A stretch of DNA of 64,000 bases from Ophioderma brevispina. Taxonomy: Eukaryota > Echinodermata > Ophiuroidea > Amphilepidida > Ophiodermatidae. The stretch is taken from the NCBI GenBank assembly GCA_023653785.1, contig JAMKCH010012577.1:1-64000 (forward strand), read 5' to 3'. The notes below the pieces were generated by a model, which saw only the letters and a program-made list of their open reading frames with translations, did no database searches and was not told the origin of the DNA. The translations under genes and the position numbers were made by a program. Of the stretch, positions 11,813 through 23,420 are shown piece after piece (position 1 is the stretch's first letter; each line of letters opens with the position of its first letter).

Positions 11813-13020
11813 ATAGGACCATTCCAAAGTAGTAGCTTAAAACCTGCTAATTCGCATAAACACATGGCCGCCATTTAAAATTGCTCCTAACTAGTTTTAG
11901 CCCTATGTTGTGTTTTAGAAGGAATTCTTTAAGTGGAATAAATGCTAACATGAGGTGTTTGACAATGGACAACCACCAGAACTCAAATCCATACATTTAA
12001 AATTAAAACTTAATCTGCATAAATCCAAAATGGCCGCCATTTTCATAAATTTTGAGCATAATTTGACTTTAACACTTACTGTGCTCACGTGATCGAGATC
12101 TCGATCAATACATGTGGCAGGTATTATAAAATGCTGCCTTTGTGTGCATTAGAGGTGTTAACAGTCAATGTTCAAGGTATCACATGGATGAACAAGCACT
12201 TTTAAAGTTTGCAATTACACTCTTGTACTAATATAACTATAAACATGTCTTTATATAAGACTTCGAAGGTGATAACCTAAGCATGCTAATTTGAATAAAG
12301 AAAATGGCCGCCTTTGAAATTTCGTCATAATTATTTCCGGCCATATCCTGTCTTGTAGAAGAAATTCTTTTAGTGAAAATATGCTAACACAAGGTGTTTG
12401 GTAATGGACAACCACCAGAACTCAAATCCATGCATTTTTAATTAAACCTAATTTGCAGAAATCCAAAATGGCCGCCATTTTCGTAAATTTTGAGCATAAT
12501 TTGACTTTAACAGTCATTGGTCAAGGTATCACATGAATGAATGTTACACTTAAGTTTACAATTACACTATTGCACTATTATTATAATCATGTGTGTATGC
12601 AAGACTTCAAGGGGACAACTTGAGCATGCTAATTTGCATTTACAAATTGGCTGCCATTGGAATTGCGCCTTAACTAGTTGCGGCCATATCCTGACTCATA
12701 GAAGAAATGTTTTAGGTACAAAACTCCCCACAAAACTGCTAAAATGAGATGTTGATTAAACACAACCAAATGAATTCATAGCCATCCATTTCAATAAATC
12801 TAATTTGCATATCCCAAATGGTCACCATGTTGCCAAATTAGCATTTCTGTACTTGCGTTGCTTTTTGGATTGTAGCCACTTTGAATCATGGGCATTTTAA
12901 GTGTTAATGTATTACACTCGGAATAAATGGGTCTATATACATAGTTTTAAAGCACCTAATTTGCATATAGAATATTTGAGGATCCATTTTTGTACTACAA
13001 TTTGTTTCAGTAGTTATTTC
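11813..13020. repeat. ~350-440-bp tandem units in the left arm
   Basis: Three to four diverged units, each carrying GCTAATTTGCATA, ATGGCCGCCATT, AGAAGAAAT(T/G)(C/T)TTT, GGACAACCACCAGAACTCAAATCCAT and a second ATGGCCGCCAT. The first ATGGCCGCC-like block recurs at 11865, 12304 and 12650. The paired ATGGCCGCCAT blocks are themselves near-palindromic. The inverted counterparts are at 15900-16500. Confidence 0.8.
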
Positions 13021-13199
13021 AATCAATTAGAGATGTATGCGGAATTTTGGCCATAAATAACATTTATTTTACCAACGCATTATACATAACTATTCACCAA
13101 TTCACAAGTTCTCATTACAAGTATTTGCCAATCTAGTCTTCTGTATTTTGCCTCCTTTAATAGTCTGTCTCTTCCTCGTCCCCATAATCATCAGAACTG

Positions 13200-15505
13200 T
13201 CCAATGTAATGACCTCACTTAAGTTTTACATGTCGATACCAATTATTGCAGGGTAAGAAATCTAAAACAACGTCTGCAGGAAGGTTTGCCATTTTTTTTT
13301 TCAATCCAATTGATGATCAAATTACCATCAGGACGTACAGTCCATCATGACAATTGGGGCTTGAAGTGTCTGGAGGCTTCTACGGCCCCATAGTGGCACC
13401 CCATCTGTATGAAGGGTTAGGCAGTCATCACAGCAGGGAGGCAGGCCAGATTCAATTTTGGCTTTCCTTGCTCTAAACAATTAGTACCGCAAGTTGTTCT
13501 CATCGTTGATGGGTGACCCTAGCTACATATAAACATAAACTCTTTGAAGTTTGCAAAGAAGTTCATCAGCCATTAAGCAAACACTGAGAGAGAGAGAGGG
13601 GAGAGAGAGATGTCACTTGTAGAGATTTGTGAATTGGCCTCGAGGAAAGAGCCAGCTCTAAAACAGCTCGCAAGAGAGAACGACACACCCCTTTTTATAC
13701 ACACATAATGCACCAAGTTGAAATCGTTTGAATGTCCTAAGCCTGGCTTCAACAATGACATTAGATGCAATATGTTATGAAGTGCCAGAATTCAACACAA
13801 GACAAGGACATCAAAGGATGCATTCATATACAGTATTGATGTGGACTCTGTAGTGCATTGCTGCCAAAGGCACTTGTTCTGGACTAAAAAGATCTCAATC
13901 CCACGTTTACAAGCTCAAAAGTTCACATGTCGTGAACTAGACCACCCATCAAAGAAGTAACAAATTGGCCAGCTTCCTCCATGTAAGAACTGTCTGACCC
14001 TTCATGCAGAGAGGTTGTTCCATTGTATGTGGTTCTGTTCCACACACCCAAGTTAGTGTCCTGGAATGCTCCAGGTAGCCCACTTCTGCAAAGAACATTA
14101 GATGGCTGCTGCTATTTCTCAATTGTTGAAGATCGCCATTCAGTCCATGAGAGTCAGCCTAGGTGGAGATGCTCATCACGTTCAATACAGATAGATGTTA
14201 CTTAGTTAGCAAGTCTTTCTTTCCACAAATGCACAACTCTCTTAAGCTCCTTGAGACTGATTCAAGAGGTTGGGACTTTGCTTGAGAAACTCTCTCTGGA
14301 AATTAAGTGAGTTGGCAGCTGGTCTTGTCCGGAACATTAGGGTGATTCACATAGATACTTGACGTACGCTTTGCATGCTCGTTACACATGAACAGATGTC
14401 GGATGGGGCAATTCTGCTAAAATGTATACGTTCTCCGTTGCGTTTGGACATCTTATGATAAGACGGCAGGAGGCATTTAATGCTGAGTCAAGTTTATGCC
14501 ATGGGTTGATTCTTTCCCATACAGGGAATTGTTGCTTCCAACAATGGGCAGACCAAGAGATTCTACATTGTCTGTGGTGCTTGTTCCACAATCACAGAGT
14601 AGTGTGTGCTAAATATCTGCTGCCAGGTAGCCTCACTCTGCAAGGAAACTTAGATAGACCAATTTCTGGTTCTCAATCTGTTGAGATCGCCCATTCACGC
14701 ACATGAGGAGTAAGATCCAGGTGGAAGATTCTCACCAGGTTCCAATACCAGTAGTTAGATGTAAACTACTTAGAGAGATTCAAGAGGTTGGACTTTGATT
14801 AAAAAAAAAACTCTGGATTTAAGGCGGTGGCAGCAGGTCTAATGTCCGGACATGGTGTGCTTCCCCCCTCCCCCACCTTAATACGTTGGCAGCTACGCTC
14901 TTTGAATGCTCGATACATATGTGGCGCATTCCTGCTAGGATGTAGACGTGTCCGTGAGTCATTGCGGAGCATTTTACTTTACTCTTCGTCTTAATTCTTG
15001 ATGTGGGTCTTAGAAGAAAGAGTGCGGTCCAACTCCTAGGTAGACAGGGTGATCGCAGTGATACCAAGGGGGTAAGTGTTCAAGACCAGGTTACTTTAAG
15101 CTGACGGTTACGATCACGGTTGCTAAGATGGAAAGCACACACCTGTGACTTGGACGGAATTTGCAGGTAGGTGGTTTCCTCGTAGTAATTAGGAGTTCAT
15201 CAAAAGATTTGGAGGTCTTCTTCAACAAGGTGAAGTCTGATCTGTGCGCTGATTCCAAGATGTCTGCATAGATAAAACGTCAGGTTCTGCAATCCTGTTG
15301 GCGTGTTGGTATAGATGTTGAACAGGGAGGTGCGAGAACACTCCCTTGTGGTGTCCATTCTTGAGCCTAATTCATCGGCTCTTCTTCGCCCCCAGCTGAA
15401 CAAAGAACATCCTATTTGCAAGCTACAAACAGTATATGGTGGCGTATAGTCTTCAGAGGACCAGAGTGGCAAATCCTTGTAATGAGAAACTTGTGAGTTG
15501 GTCAT
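13200..15505 (-). mobile_element. Truncated minus-strand LINE with tandemly duplicated 3' part
   Basis: Read on the minus strand, about 15440-15220 resembles the C-terminal half of reverse transcriptase: SLFNIYTNTPTG, then FYLCRHLGIS where an FxYADDLxI motif is expected, then LVEEDL. Further on, HPVYLGV near 15045 and VYILAGM near 14955 belong to the post-RT region. ALNASCRLIIRCPNATENVYIL at 14500-14425 is the conserved post-RT block of the same LINE type. The region around 13970-14440 is a diverged direct duplicate of 14440-14960 (both carry GGTAGCC..CTGCAA and TTCAAGAGGTTGG). The 5' half is absent and many stops are present. It lies inside the inverted-arm element, so it is probably a later insertion. 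Confidence 0.65.
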
Positions 15506-15510
15506 GTTAG

Positions 15511-15899
15511 TTATGTATGAATGCGGTATGTTATTGTATTGTTACTAGATTTAGAACAGATGATAGCGATATTGCTAATGACTGGCAATGGTAATTCATG
15601 GGCAAAATGTGGCATAACATATTGAAATACTAAGGAGGCACACTTATAATTGCGTGCAACGAAATGGATCATCAGATATATGTATGAAAATAAGTGGTTT
15701 AAAACTATATAAAGTGACGCGTAGAAGTATTCTTGTGTCAGATCTAGGAGCAATTTCCAATAAACCAATGAAAGGGTCCCCTCTATGATTTTTTGGTTCC
15801 GGGTGGTTTTAAGGGTCGTTAGGGATTAGACATTATGAATTGCAAGTGCAATAAGATTAGACTTAAACTGCCCATGATATGATTGAAGATGCTGAAAAT
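15511..15899. other. Unassigned spacer inside the inverted-arm element
   Basis: AT-rich sequence between the LINE fragment and the right arm. The 85-residue minus-strand frame here has no recognisable motif and I treat it as chance. Confidence 0.4.
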
Positions 15900-16560
15900 G
15901 TTGGGTCACAATGGCGGTTATTGAGGATTATATGGCAAAGAGAGGTTTAGTAAAAATAGATGGCCATGGAATTCATTTTGATTTTTTTTAATCAAACACA
16001 ACATTTTAGCCATTTTTGAACCTTAAAAAAGATTTTTCAACGAGTGTGGATAGAGCCGAAAAATATTTATGGCGCAATTCAATGGCGGCATTTTGTTTAT
16101 TCAAATTTACTTGCTTAAGTTGTCACCTTGGAGTCTTGAATACATAAATGTTATGTTATATTTGAGCAATAGTGTTATTATAATTTTAGAGTAGTGGTAA
16201 AGTTCATCCCTATGACACCTTGAAGTTGAAGTCCAAATATTCTCAAAAATTTTACAAAAAATGGGCAGCCATTTTGGATTTATGGAATTAAGTTAATTAA
16301 GAAGGTATGTATTTGACTTATGGTGGTTGTCCATTATCAAACAATATCATGTTAACATTTTTTTACCCAAATAATCCTTTACAGACAGGGTAGGGCTGAT
16401 AAAGGTTATGGAGCAACTTGAATGGCCCAGCCCATTTGATTATGAAAATTAGCAGGCTTACAGCTACTACTTTGGAAAGTCTTATAAGCAGAAATATTTA
16501 ACAAGTTGGTAGTACTTTCGTTTTGCACTCTATATGGTACCCATATGTCAAAATACTAAA
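15900..16560. repeat. Right inverted arm (reverse-complement units of 11.8-13.0 kb)
   Basis: The reverse complement of this stretch reproduces the tandem units of the left arm, including AATGCCGCCATTGAATTGCGCC at about 16090, GACAACTTAAGCA, CCATAAATCCAAAATGGC at about 16280 and GGACAACCACCA at about 16325. Divergence between the arms is high, so the palindrome is old. Confidence 0.75.
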
Positions 16561-16574
16561 ACCTCGGGCCCCAA

Positions 16575-17308
16575 GAACTAAGAATGGAGCTTTGGAACTA
16601 CCTCAAACATGTGAGAAATGGGAGCTTGGGAAACTTACCTCAAATGTGAGAAGGGATTGAAAACACCTCCACATGTGCGAATGAGCTTGGGGGAACTACC
16701 TCAACAGGTGAGAATGGAGCGTGGGAACTACTTAACGGTGAGAATGGAGCGTTGGGAACTACGCTCAACATGGGAGAATGGGGCTGCCTTGGGAAAACTA
16801 ACTCAATATGTGAGAATGGTGCTTGGTTGGGAACTACCTCATTTATTATGTGAGAAGGAGCTTGGGACTACCTCAAAATGTGTGAGAATGGAGCTTGAGA
16901 ATGCCCCCCCCCCCCCTCAAAATGTGAGAATGGAGCTTGTGAAATACCTCAACATGTGAGATTGGCAGCTGAAGGAATGACCTCAACAGGTTTTGAGATT
17001 GGAGCTGGGAACTACCCTCCACATGTGAGATTGGAGCTTGAGTACTACCTTACCCTGTGAGACGGAGATTGGAACTGCCTCAACATGTGCGATGGAGCTT
17101 GGGACTACCTCAAACCATGTGAGAATGGAGCTTGGGAACTAACTCAACATGTGAGAATGGTGCTTGGGAACTAACTCAACATGTGAGAATGGAGCTTGGG
17201 AACTAACTCAACATGTGAGATTGGAGCTTGGGAACTACCTTAACATGTGAGAATGGAGCTTGGGAACTACCTCAACATGTGAGAATGGTGCTTGGGAACT
17301 ACCTCAAT
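16575..17308. repeat. 32-bp minisatellite, array 2
   Basis: About 23 copies of the unit in array 1, in the same orientation. The last six or so units (about 17120-17308) are nearly identical, while the copies at the start are heavily degraded. That gradient fits recent homogenisation at the right end. Confidence 0.96.
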
Positions 17309-18083
17309 TCTGAATTTTGTAATTTAGCCTTTATTTTGCTGATAACAGAAGAATATTAAGAATATGGAGGCCAACTTTTGTTTAAAGTATTCATTTTATA
17401 ATCAAATTTAAACACTAAGAAAAGCATTCTAGTTATTGTTTTTCATGTAACAAATTTATTTAACCTACAAACATGCTTCTTTGTCTTCAAACTAGTAGAG
17501 TTTGTAATTTAGGCCAGTTTGTGTATGGACAGATAAGGTGTTTATACAACAAATCCTATATATAGGGAAGCTTAAATGTGAATCAGACGTCAATATAACC
17601 AAGACCCGCAGATTCTCCCGAAACGGCGTAACCAAATTCGAGGTGCCCAAAAGTATTATAATGAGCATACGCACCACCATATTTGGTTTACGTATCGTCA
17701 TATTTGGAAAGTCCTTATGCATATTTATAAGACACGTAAGTATTTTACGTCTGTCACACTTAGTGAAAGCAACAACGACAACTGATGCCACATGCTGTCA
17801 CTCGGACTCAAATATCTGTTTTCCTAATCAAAATTAACAGGGGTCATCGGCAGACTTTTTGTGCATTAGGAATACAGGAATCTTTTGAGAGGCATGGTTT
17901 CTCCATCGATTGTTTTTTGCATAATTATTGCAGAAAAATTGACCGATCAGACAATGGAACACTGGGGAAATGCAACACTGATAACAATGCGTGACACAGA
18001 TTGTAGGTGCTTGTCCTTGTGCTGCAACAGCGACGACGCACAGCTGGTTGCGCAGCAACAAGGATGGCGCTCGAGGTGTGACA
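17309..18083. other. Intronic DNA, nothing recognised
   Basis: Two overlapping 99-residue frames on opposite strands at 17490-17840 are the longest here. Neither shows a motif, splice context or codon bias. No repeat match to the rest of the window. Confidence 0.35.
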
Positions 18084-18252
18084 TAAAATTGGATCGATGA
18101 CATAAAATATTGGGCGAGATGCAGTCGAGCCCAATATTTTAAAATTCATAGCGAGACCAATTAATATTGGGCTTAAATCATCCAATTTTATCATTATCAT
18201 GTTTTGGATCTGTTATTTTCACACACTTGGACTCCTCAAAACATGATAATGA
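18084..18252. repeat. Two adjacent palindromic hairpins
   Basis: The first has a perfect 12-bp stem, AAATATTGGGC-type (about 18105-18116 with 18129-18140), inside outer arms TAAAATTGGAT (18085-) and ATCCAATTTTA (-18190). Immediately after it, TCATTATCATGTTTTG (18191-18206) pairs perfectly with its complement at 18237-18252. This looks like a small inverted-repeat element plus a second snap-back. Confidence 0.7.
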
Positions 18253-18345
18253 GAGAAATCGGTTACATTGCTGGCCTATTCAATAACACGAGCGTTTGCC
18301 CTATTGGTTTATTTTCTAGCTCTGTGGTCATACATGAGTGATCAA

Positions 18346-18695
18346 TTAAAGGTGCTTGTTCCGATTTATATCTATTGTGTTCTCTACTTAATATGAGAGC
18401 CTGGCACTTGCACATACGCCCCATCAAGTACCGTGGGAAACAAACTTGCGGTTTTGATGGTAGAAGCAATAATGCACATTGCAAAGCCCTATTCAATACT
18501 GTGCTAATATTGATGGTTAACCACTAAAACGGCGGTTTTTTGTTTATATCTTGGGAATGAAATGGATTTGAGGGCTCAAATTTCAGGACGGCATTGAGAA
18601 AAATACAGCCTTTTCATCTGATATTCAAAATCGATACTGCTTCCGTGAGTAAATCATTGGGCGGGTCCCAAAGACAATCGGAACACACACTTTAA
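18346..18695 (-). mobile_element. MITE family A, copy 1
   Basis: A ~342-bp element between TTAA at 18346-18349 and TTAA at 18692-18695. The left terminus AGGTGCTTGTTCCGAT is mirrored at the right by ATCGGAACACACACT. The interior matches the copies at 45266 and 54380 in reverse, including GGTTAACCATCAATATT and CGCAAGTTTGTTTCCCA. No coding capacity. Confidence 0.9.
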
Positions 18696-18699
18696 GAAG

Positions 18700-19955
18700 C
18701 TGAGGGAGAAGATGATATGCAGTTCGTGTTGATAGTAATTGCTTGATGTTCTCCAATGGACTCGACTGACATTTACATTGCCATTTTTGAGCAAACCATG
18801 GCCTATAAGTAATCTTGTTCATTTTCAGAATTTATGCGAGTGCGAGTGGGGTTGTCATTAGTAAGTTTAAAATTGGATGTCTGTCAAACATGACAGCACT
18901 TCTGAACTTTTATTAAGTATTGCAAGAAGTCAGGAAATGTAAAAAGTAATGAATGTGGATGGATATGTGAGCTTGAGTTTCAAATAGATGGTTTGCCCAC
19001 CTGTAATCATACCATGAAACACAAATTCAGATTGAGATGATGTTCATGAATATGGCTGTATTGTATAAATGTGTTCTGAGATGATATAAAATTATATTAC
19101 TGGTAAAGACTCTCTCATTCCCATTTATAGGAAATCTAGTGGGCATAAATCCAGGCGTTCTATTGATGGATAAGATGAGTTTTACAAATGCAAAATTTAT
19201 TGGATAAAACACTGAAGATTTGAACAATTTGGATGGTTTCATGACAGTACGATATGAGGTCATTACCAAATATCAAGAGTACATAAATGTACGTCTGGGA
19301 ATCTGTTATTAATTTATGATTCATTTCTTCTTTAACCGGGGACATTGAGTCAGCATTGTTCTCCCATGGAGCTCAGGTGGTACAAGACCAGTAATAAAAA
19401 TACATAATTACATAATAATCAACAAATCTCAATATAAATCATAAATCTAAATACAACTAGAGAAAATTACACTGGGGAATTAGATAAGCTAATAAAATTA
19501 CATACTTGTAGTTGTCAAATATTTTAAAAAGCTTAAAAAAACCTCAATACAATCATATCATGTACACCAAGCACTCTTAAAGTAAGATAACTTACTAATA
19601 CAATTAAAGAATTATAAGGCCAAAGAGACAAATGCATAATAAGAACCAGAAATACAGTCTGACAAGGGAATATTCTAAATGCATGAGTATATCAAAAGAG
19701 GGGTAGGCAATAACATTCAAAAATACAGACGAAGATAACTTTTGAAAGTACATCTGCCAAAAATATTCATAAAATCGCCAATATTATCAAAAAAAAAAAA
19801 GTGTAGGCAATAAAGCCAAACAAATAGTGATAAGTTCAGAACATTACTGACAAGAATATATAAAGTTCATTTCAATGCCTACACTCTTTTAAATTGCAAA
19901 ACCTGTAATAATTTAGTGACCAATTATAAGAACGAGCTTTAAGGCTGTTGAAAAA
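18700..19955. other. AT-rich intronic DNA, nothing recognised
   Basis: Strongly A-rich on the plus strand from 19370 to 19930, with short A runs. This could be the decayed 3' region of the minus-strand LINE next to it, or simple low-complexity sequence. No coding signal. Confidence 0.35.
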
Positions 19956-19959
19956 TTTT

Positions 19960-21010
19960 TGAGGGGGGTGGGAGGGTGGAGAGGATGTTTAACCCTACTG
20001 GGAAGTTTGTTCCATGAAATGAGCCCCGGTATTTAAAAGTACCGTTTCCCGCACCAGATTCTAGGCTTGGTGGCCTTAGGTTACGTGTGCACTGCCTATG
20101 GTACGATAAATAGAATTGTCAAACAGTTGATCAAAAACATTACACAACGAACTTGGGGCTTGCTAGAAATACAGTTAAAATATAACATTTAGATGGGATA
20201 CGTCTGGTATGGAGATCTTCCCACTCCAGGACCAGTATAGATCAGTGTGGTTGGGAAACCTCTTGTCACCTTGAGTATAGCTCGACCAGCTTTAGTTTGA
20301 AGTCGACTCAATTTGGATATACACTTTATTGCCAGCATTTCCCCCTACCCATCACAGTAGTCATAGTTGGCAGGACCAAGGGATGGTTTTTTTTCAAAAT
20401 GGATTTACTAAGGGAATGCCTTAGTCTTAAATCAAACCAATGTATCTTGTTGATAGAGTTGTTAACATGGTTCAGGTGTCCGGCCCATGAAATAGATGGA
20501 TCGAGAATACACCCAGGTACTTGAATTTGGACCTGTTCAATATTGGAGTCATTGATTTTTACAGCGATTGGTTCTTTGCTACGACTGATTTATCGTGCTT
20601 GCGAAGAGCTATTTGACTGTTTTCACATTGAGGGTGAGTTTGTTTTTGTAAGCCAATCCGTCACCTTGCCAAGCTCCTGTGAGGGTTTCACTTATCGTCC
20701 TTGAACGGTGGCCCTTGGCAAAAATGGCCAGTATCATCAGCTATAGACAGAGTTTCACATGATCTTTACTGCTGTGATAGTGGGAGATCAATTGCTGTAT
20801 ATGATGAAGAGAAGCGGGGCCCAAAAATGGACCATTGAGGAGGAACCCCCACAGCAAACCTGGCAACATGTCGGATTGGCAGTCCCTATGTTTAAAAATT
20901 TGGAAACGCTCATTTAGGTATGATTTGAACAATCGAGTTCAATGCCATTGACTCCAAAAGGACCAAGCTTGCGTCAGGGAGGTTTTTTTATGATGGACTG
21001 TTTGTCAACG
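19960..21010 (-). mobile_element. Third LINE fragment, reverse transcriptase region
   Basis: Read on the minus strand from about 20960, fragments of a non-LTR reverse transcriptase appear in order: SYLNERFQIFKHRDCQSDM, a ruined GVPQGSILGPLLF block with the frame changed, ELGKVTDWLTK and KISRSKEPIAVKINDSNIEQV near 20590-20520. LDPSISWAGHLNHVNNSINKI follows near 20500-20440, then LRHSLSKSILK and VLPTMTTV. Frameshifts occur every 30-60 codons. The order RT, thumb, then post-RT region is that of CR1/L2-like LINEs. It is truncated at its 5' end near 21010. Confidence 0.78.
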
Positions 21011-21054
21011 GCTTCTTCAGATCTTCAGATATAAAAAAAAATATTTTGAAATTC

Positions 21055-21330
21055 AATAAGGGTAATGTATTGTTCACAGCTGTTTGAAAGTCTCATTAAT
21101 TGTGACAAAATGAGAATAAAAACACAAATATCAATGGCGACACACTTTATACAACTATTTTATGATTATGCGACTAACTACATCCTGTGGAAATTTGATG
21201 AAATTTCATTGCGGGCAAATATGATTTTTCATCAAAAAGCTAGTTTTACACATCTTCTATGGGAAATCGGCATTATAGAGGGTGCTATAACTAAAATATT
21301 AGACCTTTGTTAGGCCTATATGGCAAGATT
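21055..21330 (+). repeat. Dispersed repeat J, copy 1
   Basis: A ~270-bp segment shared with 61785-62040. Both carry CACAGCTGTTT.. AAGTCTC, CGACACA.TTT, GATTAT.. CACTAACTACA and a GTGGGCAAATATGATTTTT-type block in the same order. The short open frame inside it is not conserved between copies. Confidence 0.7.
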
Positions 21331-21384
21331 CCCCATTGTGTCGCCATGGCTTAAAAGTGCTCAAAAATAAAAGAGACAACTAGA

Positions 21385-23420
21385 CCGGGACAAATCTAAT
21401 TTACAAGGCGGCAGTATTGGGAATGGATGGTTTGATCCCCTTAAATGACCCCTTGAGGGACTTGACCTTTGACCCCTGTAAACTTCACCAAAGGTCATTT
21501 AAATGTATTTTTACGTGTTAACAAACTTTTACAAGGATCAATATTATGAGTTTTCAACTCAATCCAAGCATGTCAGGGATTGGACCTTTTCACCCCTATA
21601 ACGTGAACCCTGGATCACGGAGGGGTCAAACTTTGTAATTTTCTTGATTTACGATATTTCCGAGTGATTTATTCCTGTCAAATTCTAGTTCAAATCGGAG
21701 CTTGTTGTAAAATTTTGACTTTGACCTTGAACTTTGACCTTTGGGGTTCGAGACTATCATAGACATTTCCTGCTATTAATGTTACATCACTGAAGTAATA
21801 ACGGGCTTTATATGTACTCTATGGCTGGATAAATCCCATTTTGGTCGTCTTTTTAACATTTTTTTGGCAAAATGGACCTTGACCCCCTTAATGACTTATC
21901 GCCGTATGAAAAAAACCTCGTCGTACACAACAAAAATCATTGGGTCATGCAAACAAAAAAATTTTACTATGCTTAGTTCTGGAGATCGAAATCTTTTGAA
22001 ATTATTTACCTTAAAAAAACCGGAAGGAAATGACTTAAATGACCTTTGACCTCCAACATAAAAAATACCTGCATACACCAGGTAACATGAATGCATATCT
22101 GCAAGTTAAGCACTGTTTACTATGTTTGGATTTTGAGATAAAATTTTTTGATATTTGGAAATATTTGGTTTTTGACCGGAGTCAAGTGACCACTGTAATC
22201 ACTTTGATCCTGAACTTGTGCGGTCAACCCGAAGACCTGCCTGGTAACAATCATTGGGCTCTAATGAGGTCACTCTGCTACGTAATTGTAAGGAAGGACA
22301 GCGATTTGTTTTGAATTTTTTTCACAAGTTTTTGGCTTGAAACGAGGAAATGACCCCTTCATGACCTTTGACTCCTTATCCCGAACAACCCTATATTTGA
22401 AGCAAGGGTAACGTGGTTACTCTGAACAGTTTGGTTGATATCGGCGTACTGCTGTAGAAGAAAGATTAATTGGTAACCAAAAATTACATATTGAGCCTGT
22501 TAACCTTTGACCTATATAACGTGACCCCTGGTCCCGAATAGGGTCAACTGTAATTTTCTTATTTACGATATCCCGAGGATTAATTCTGTCAAATTTCGTT
22601 CAATCGTTGTTGAGCTGTTGTAAATTTTGACCTTTGACCTTGAACTGTGACCTTTGGGGTCGAGACTATCAGAGACCTCTTCTACTATTAATGTTACCTC
22701 ACTGTAGTCATAACGGGCTTATCTGTCCTCTATAGGCCTAGATATAAACCAATTTGGTCTTATTTGTAGCATTTTTTGGCGAAATTGACCTTTGGACCCT
22801 TTTAGTGACCTTTGATCATGGTATAAAAAAAACCTCGTAGACACAACAAAAAATGCATTGTTCCAATGCAAATGAACAAATTCTACTCGGTAGTTCTGGA
22901 AGATAAAAATTCTAAAAAATTATTGACCTTAAAAACGGAAAATGACCTTAATGACCTGGACCTCCAAAAAAAAAATACCTTGTAGACACCAGGTAAACAT
23001 GAAGGCAATCCGGAAAGTTAGGGCACTGTACTATGTTGGATTTTGAGATAAAAAAAAATAAAAATTTTGGAATTAGTTTTTGGGTTTGGACGGAAGTGAC
23101 CCCTTTAATGACCTTTGATCTGAAACTGTGGACAACCCAAAGACCCTGGCGAGTAACAATTATTAGTGTCTCTAAAGAGTCACTCTGCTACTATTTGTAA
23201 GAACAGCGATTATTTGAATAATTTTCACAATTTTGGCTTTCAAACTGAAAGAACCCCCTTAATGACCTTGGACTCCTTATCCCTGAATAACGCCTATAGA
23301 TGAAGCAGGGTCAGTGGTTCCTCTGAACAGTTGTGGTTGATTATCGCGTAATGCTGCAGAGAAGAGAATTTGTAACCAATAAGAAGACATATTTGACGCC
23401 TGTGGCCAGATCAAAGGTCA
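21385..23420. repeat. ~905-bp tandem duplication rich in TGACCTTTGACC
   Basis: Two diverged copies in the same direction. For example, TTGACCTTGAACTTTGACC followed by TTTGGGG..GAGACTATC is at 21722 and again at 22628. The blocks CGTGACCCCTGG, AAAAAACCTCGT and GACTCCTTATCCC repeat at a similar spacing, and the second copy ends near 23420. TGACCTTTGACC-type half-site pairs recur throughout. No coding capacity; the frames seen are not shared by the two copies. Confidence 0.85.

Larger units (their letters stand above)
11713..16574. mobile_element. Inverted-arm element inserted in the 32-bp array
   Basis: The two ends are inverted copies of each other. Left 11750-12200 aligns with the reverse complement of right 16130-16550. 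Shared blocks include GGGTACCAT near the ends, CCAAAGTAGTAGCT, GGACAACCACCA and AAATCCAAAATGGC. The flanking minisatellite arrays run in one direction, which fits an element with long inverted arms inserted into a single array. The middle holds a truncated minus-strand LINE and shows no transposase. Exact ends and target duplication could not be fixed. Confidence 0.7.

Noticed and set aside
17492..17837. Two opposing 99-residue frames
   Set aside because: They overlap on opposite strands, lack motifs and are not repeated elsewhere. They cannot be told from chance.
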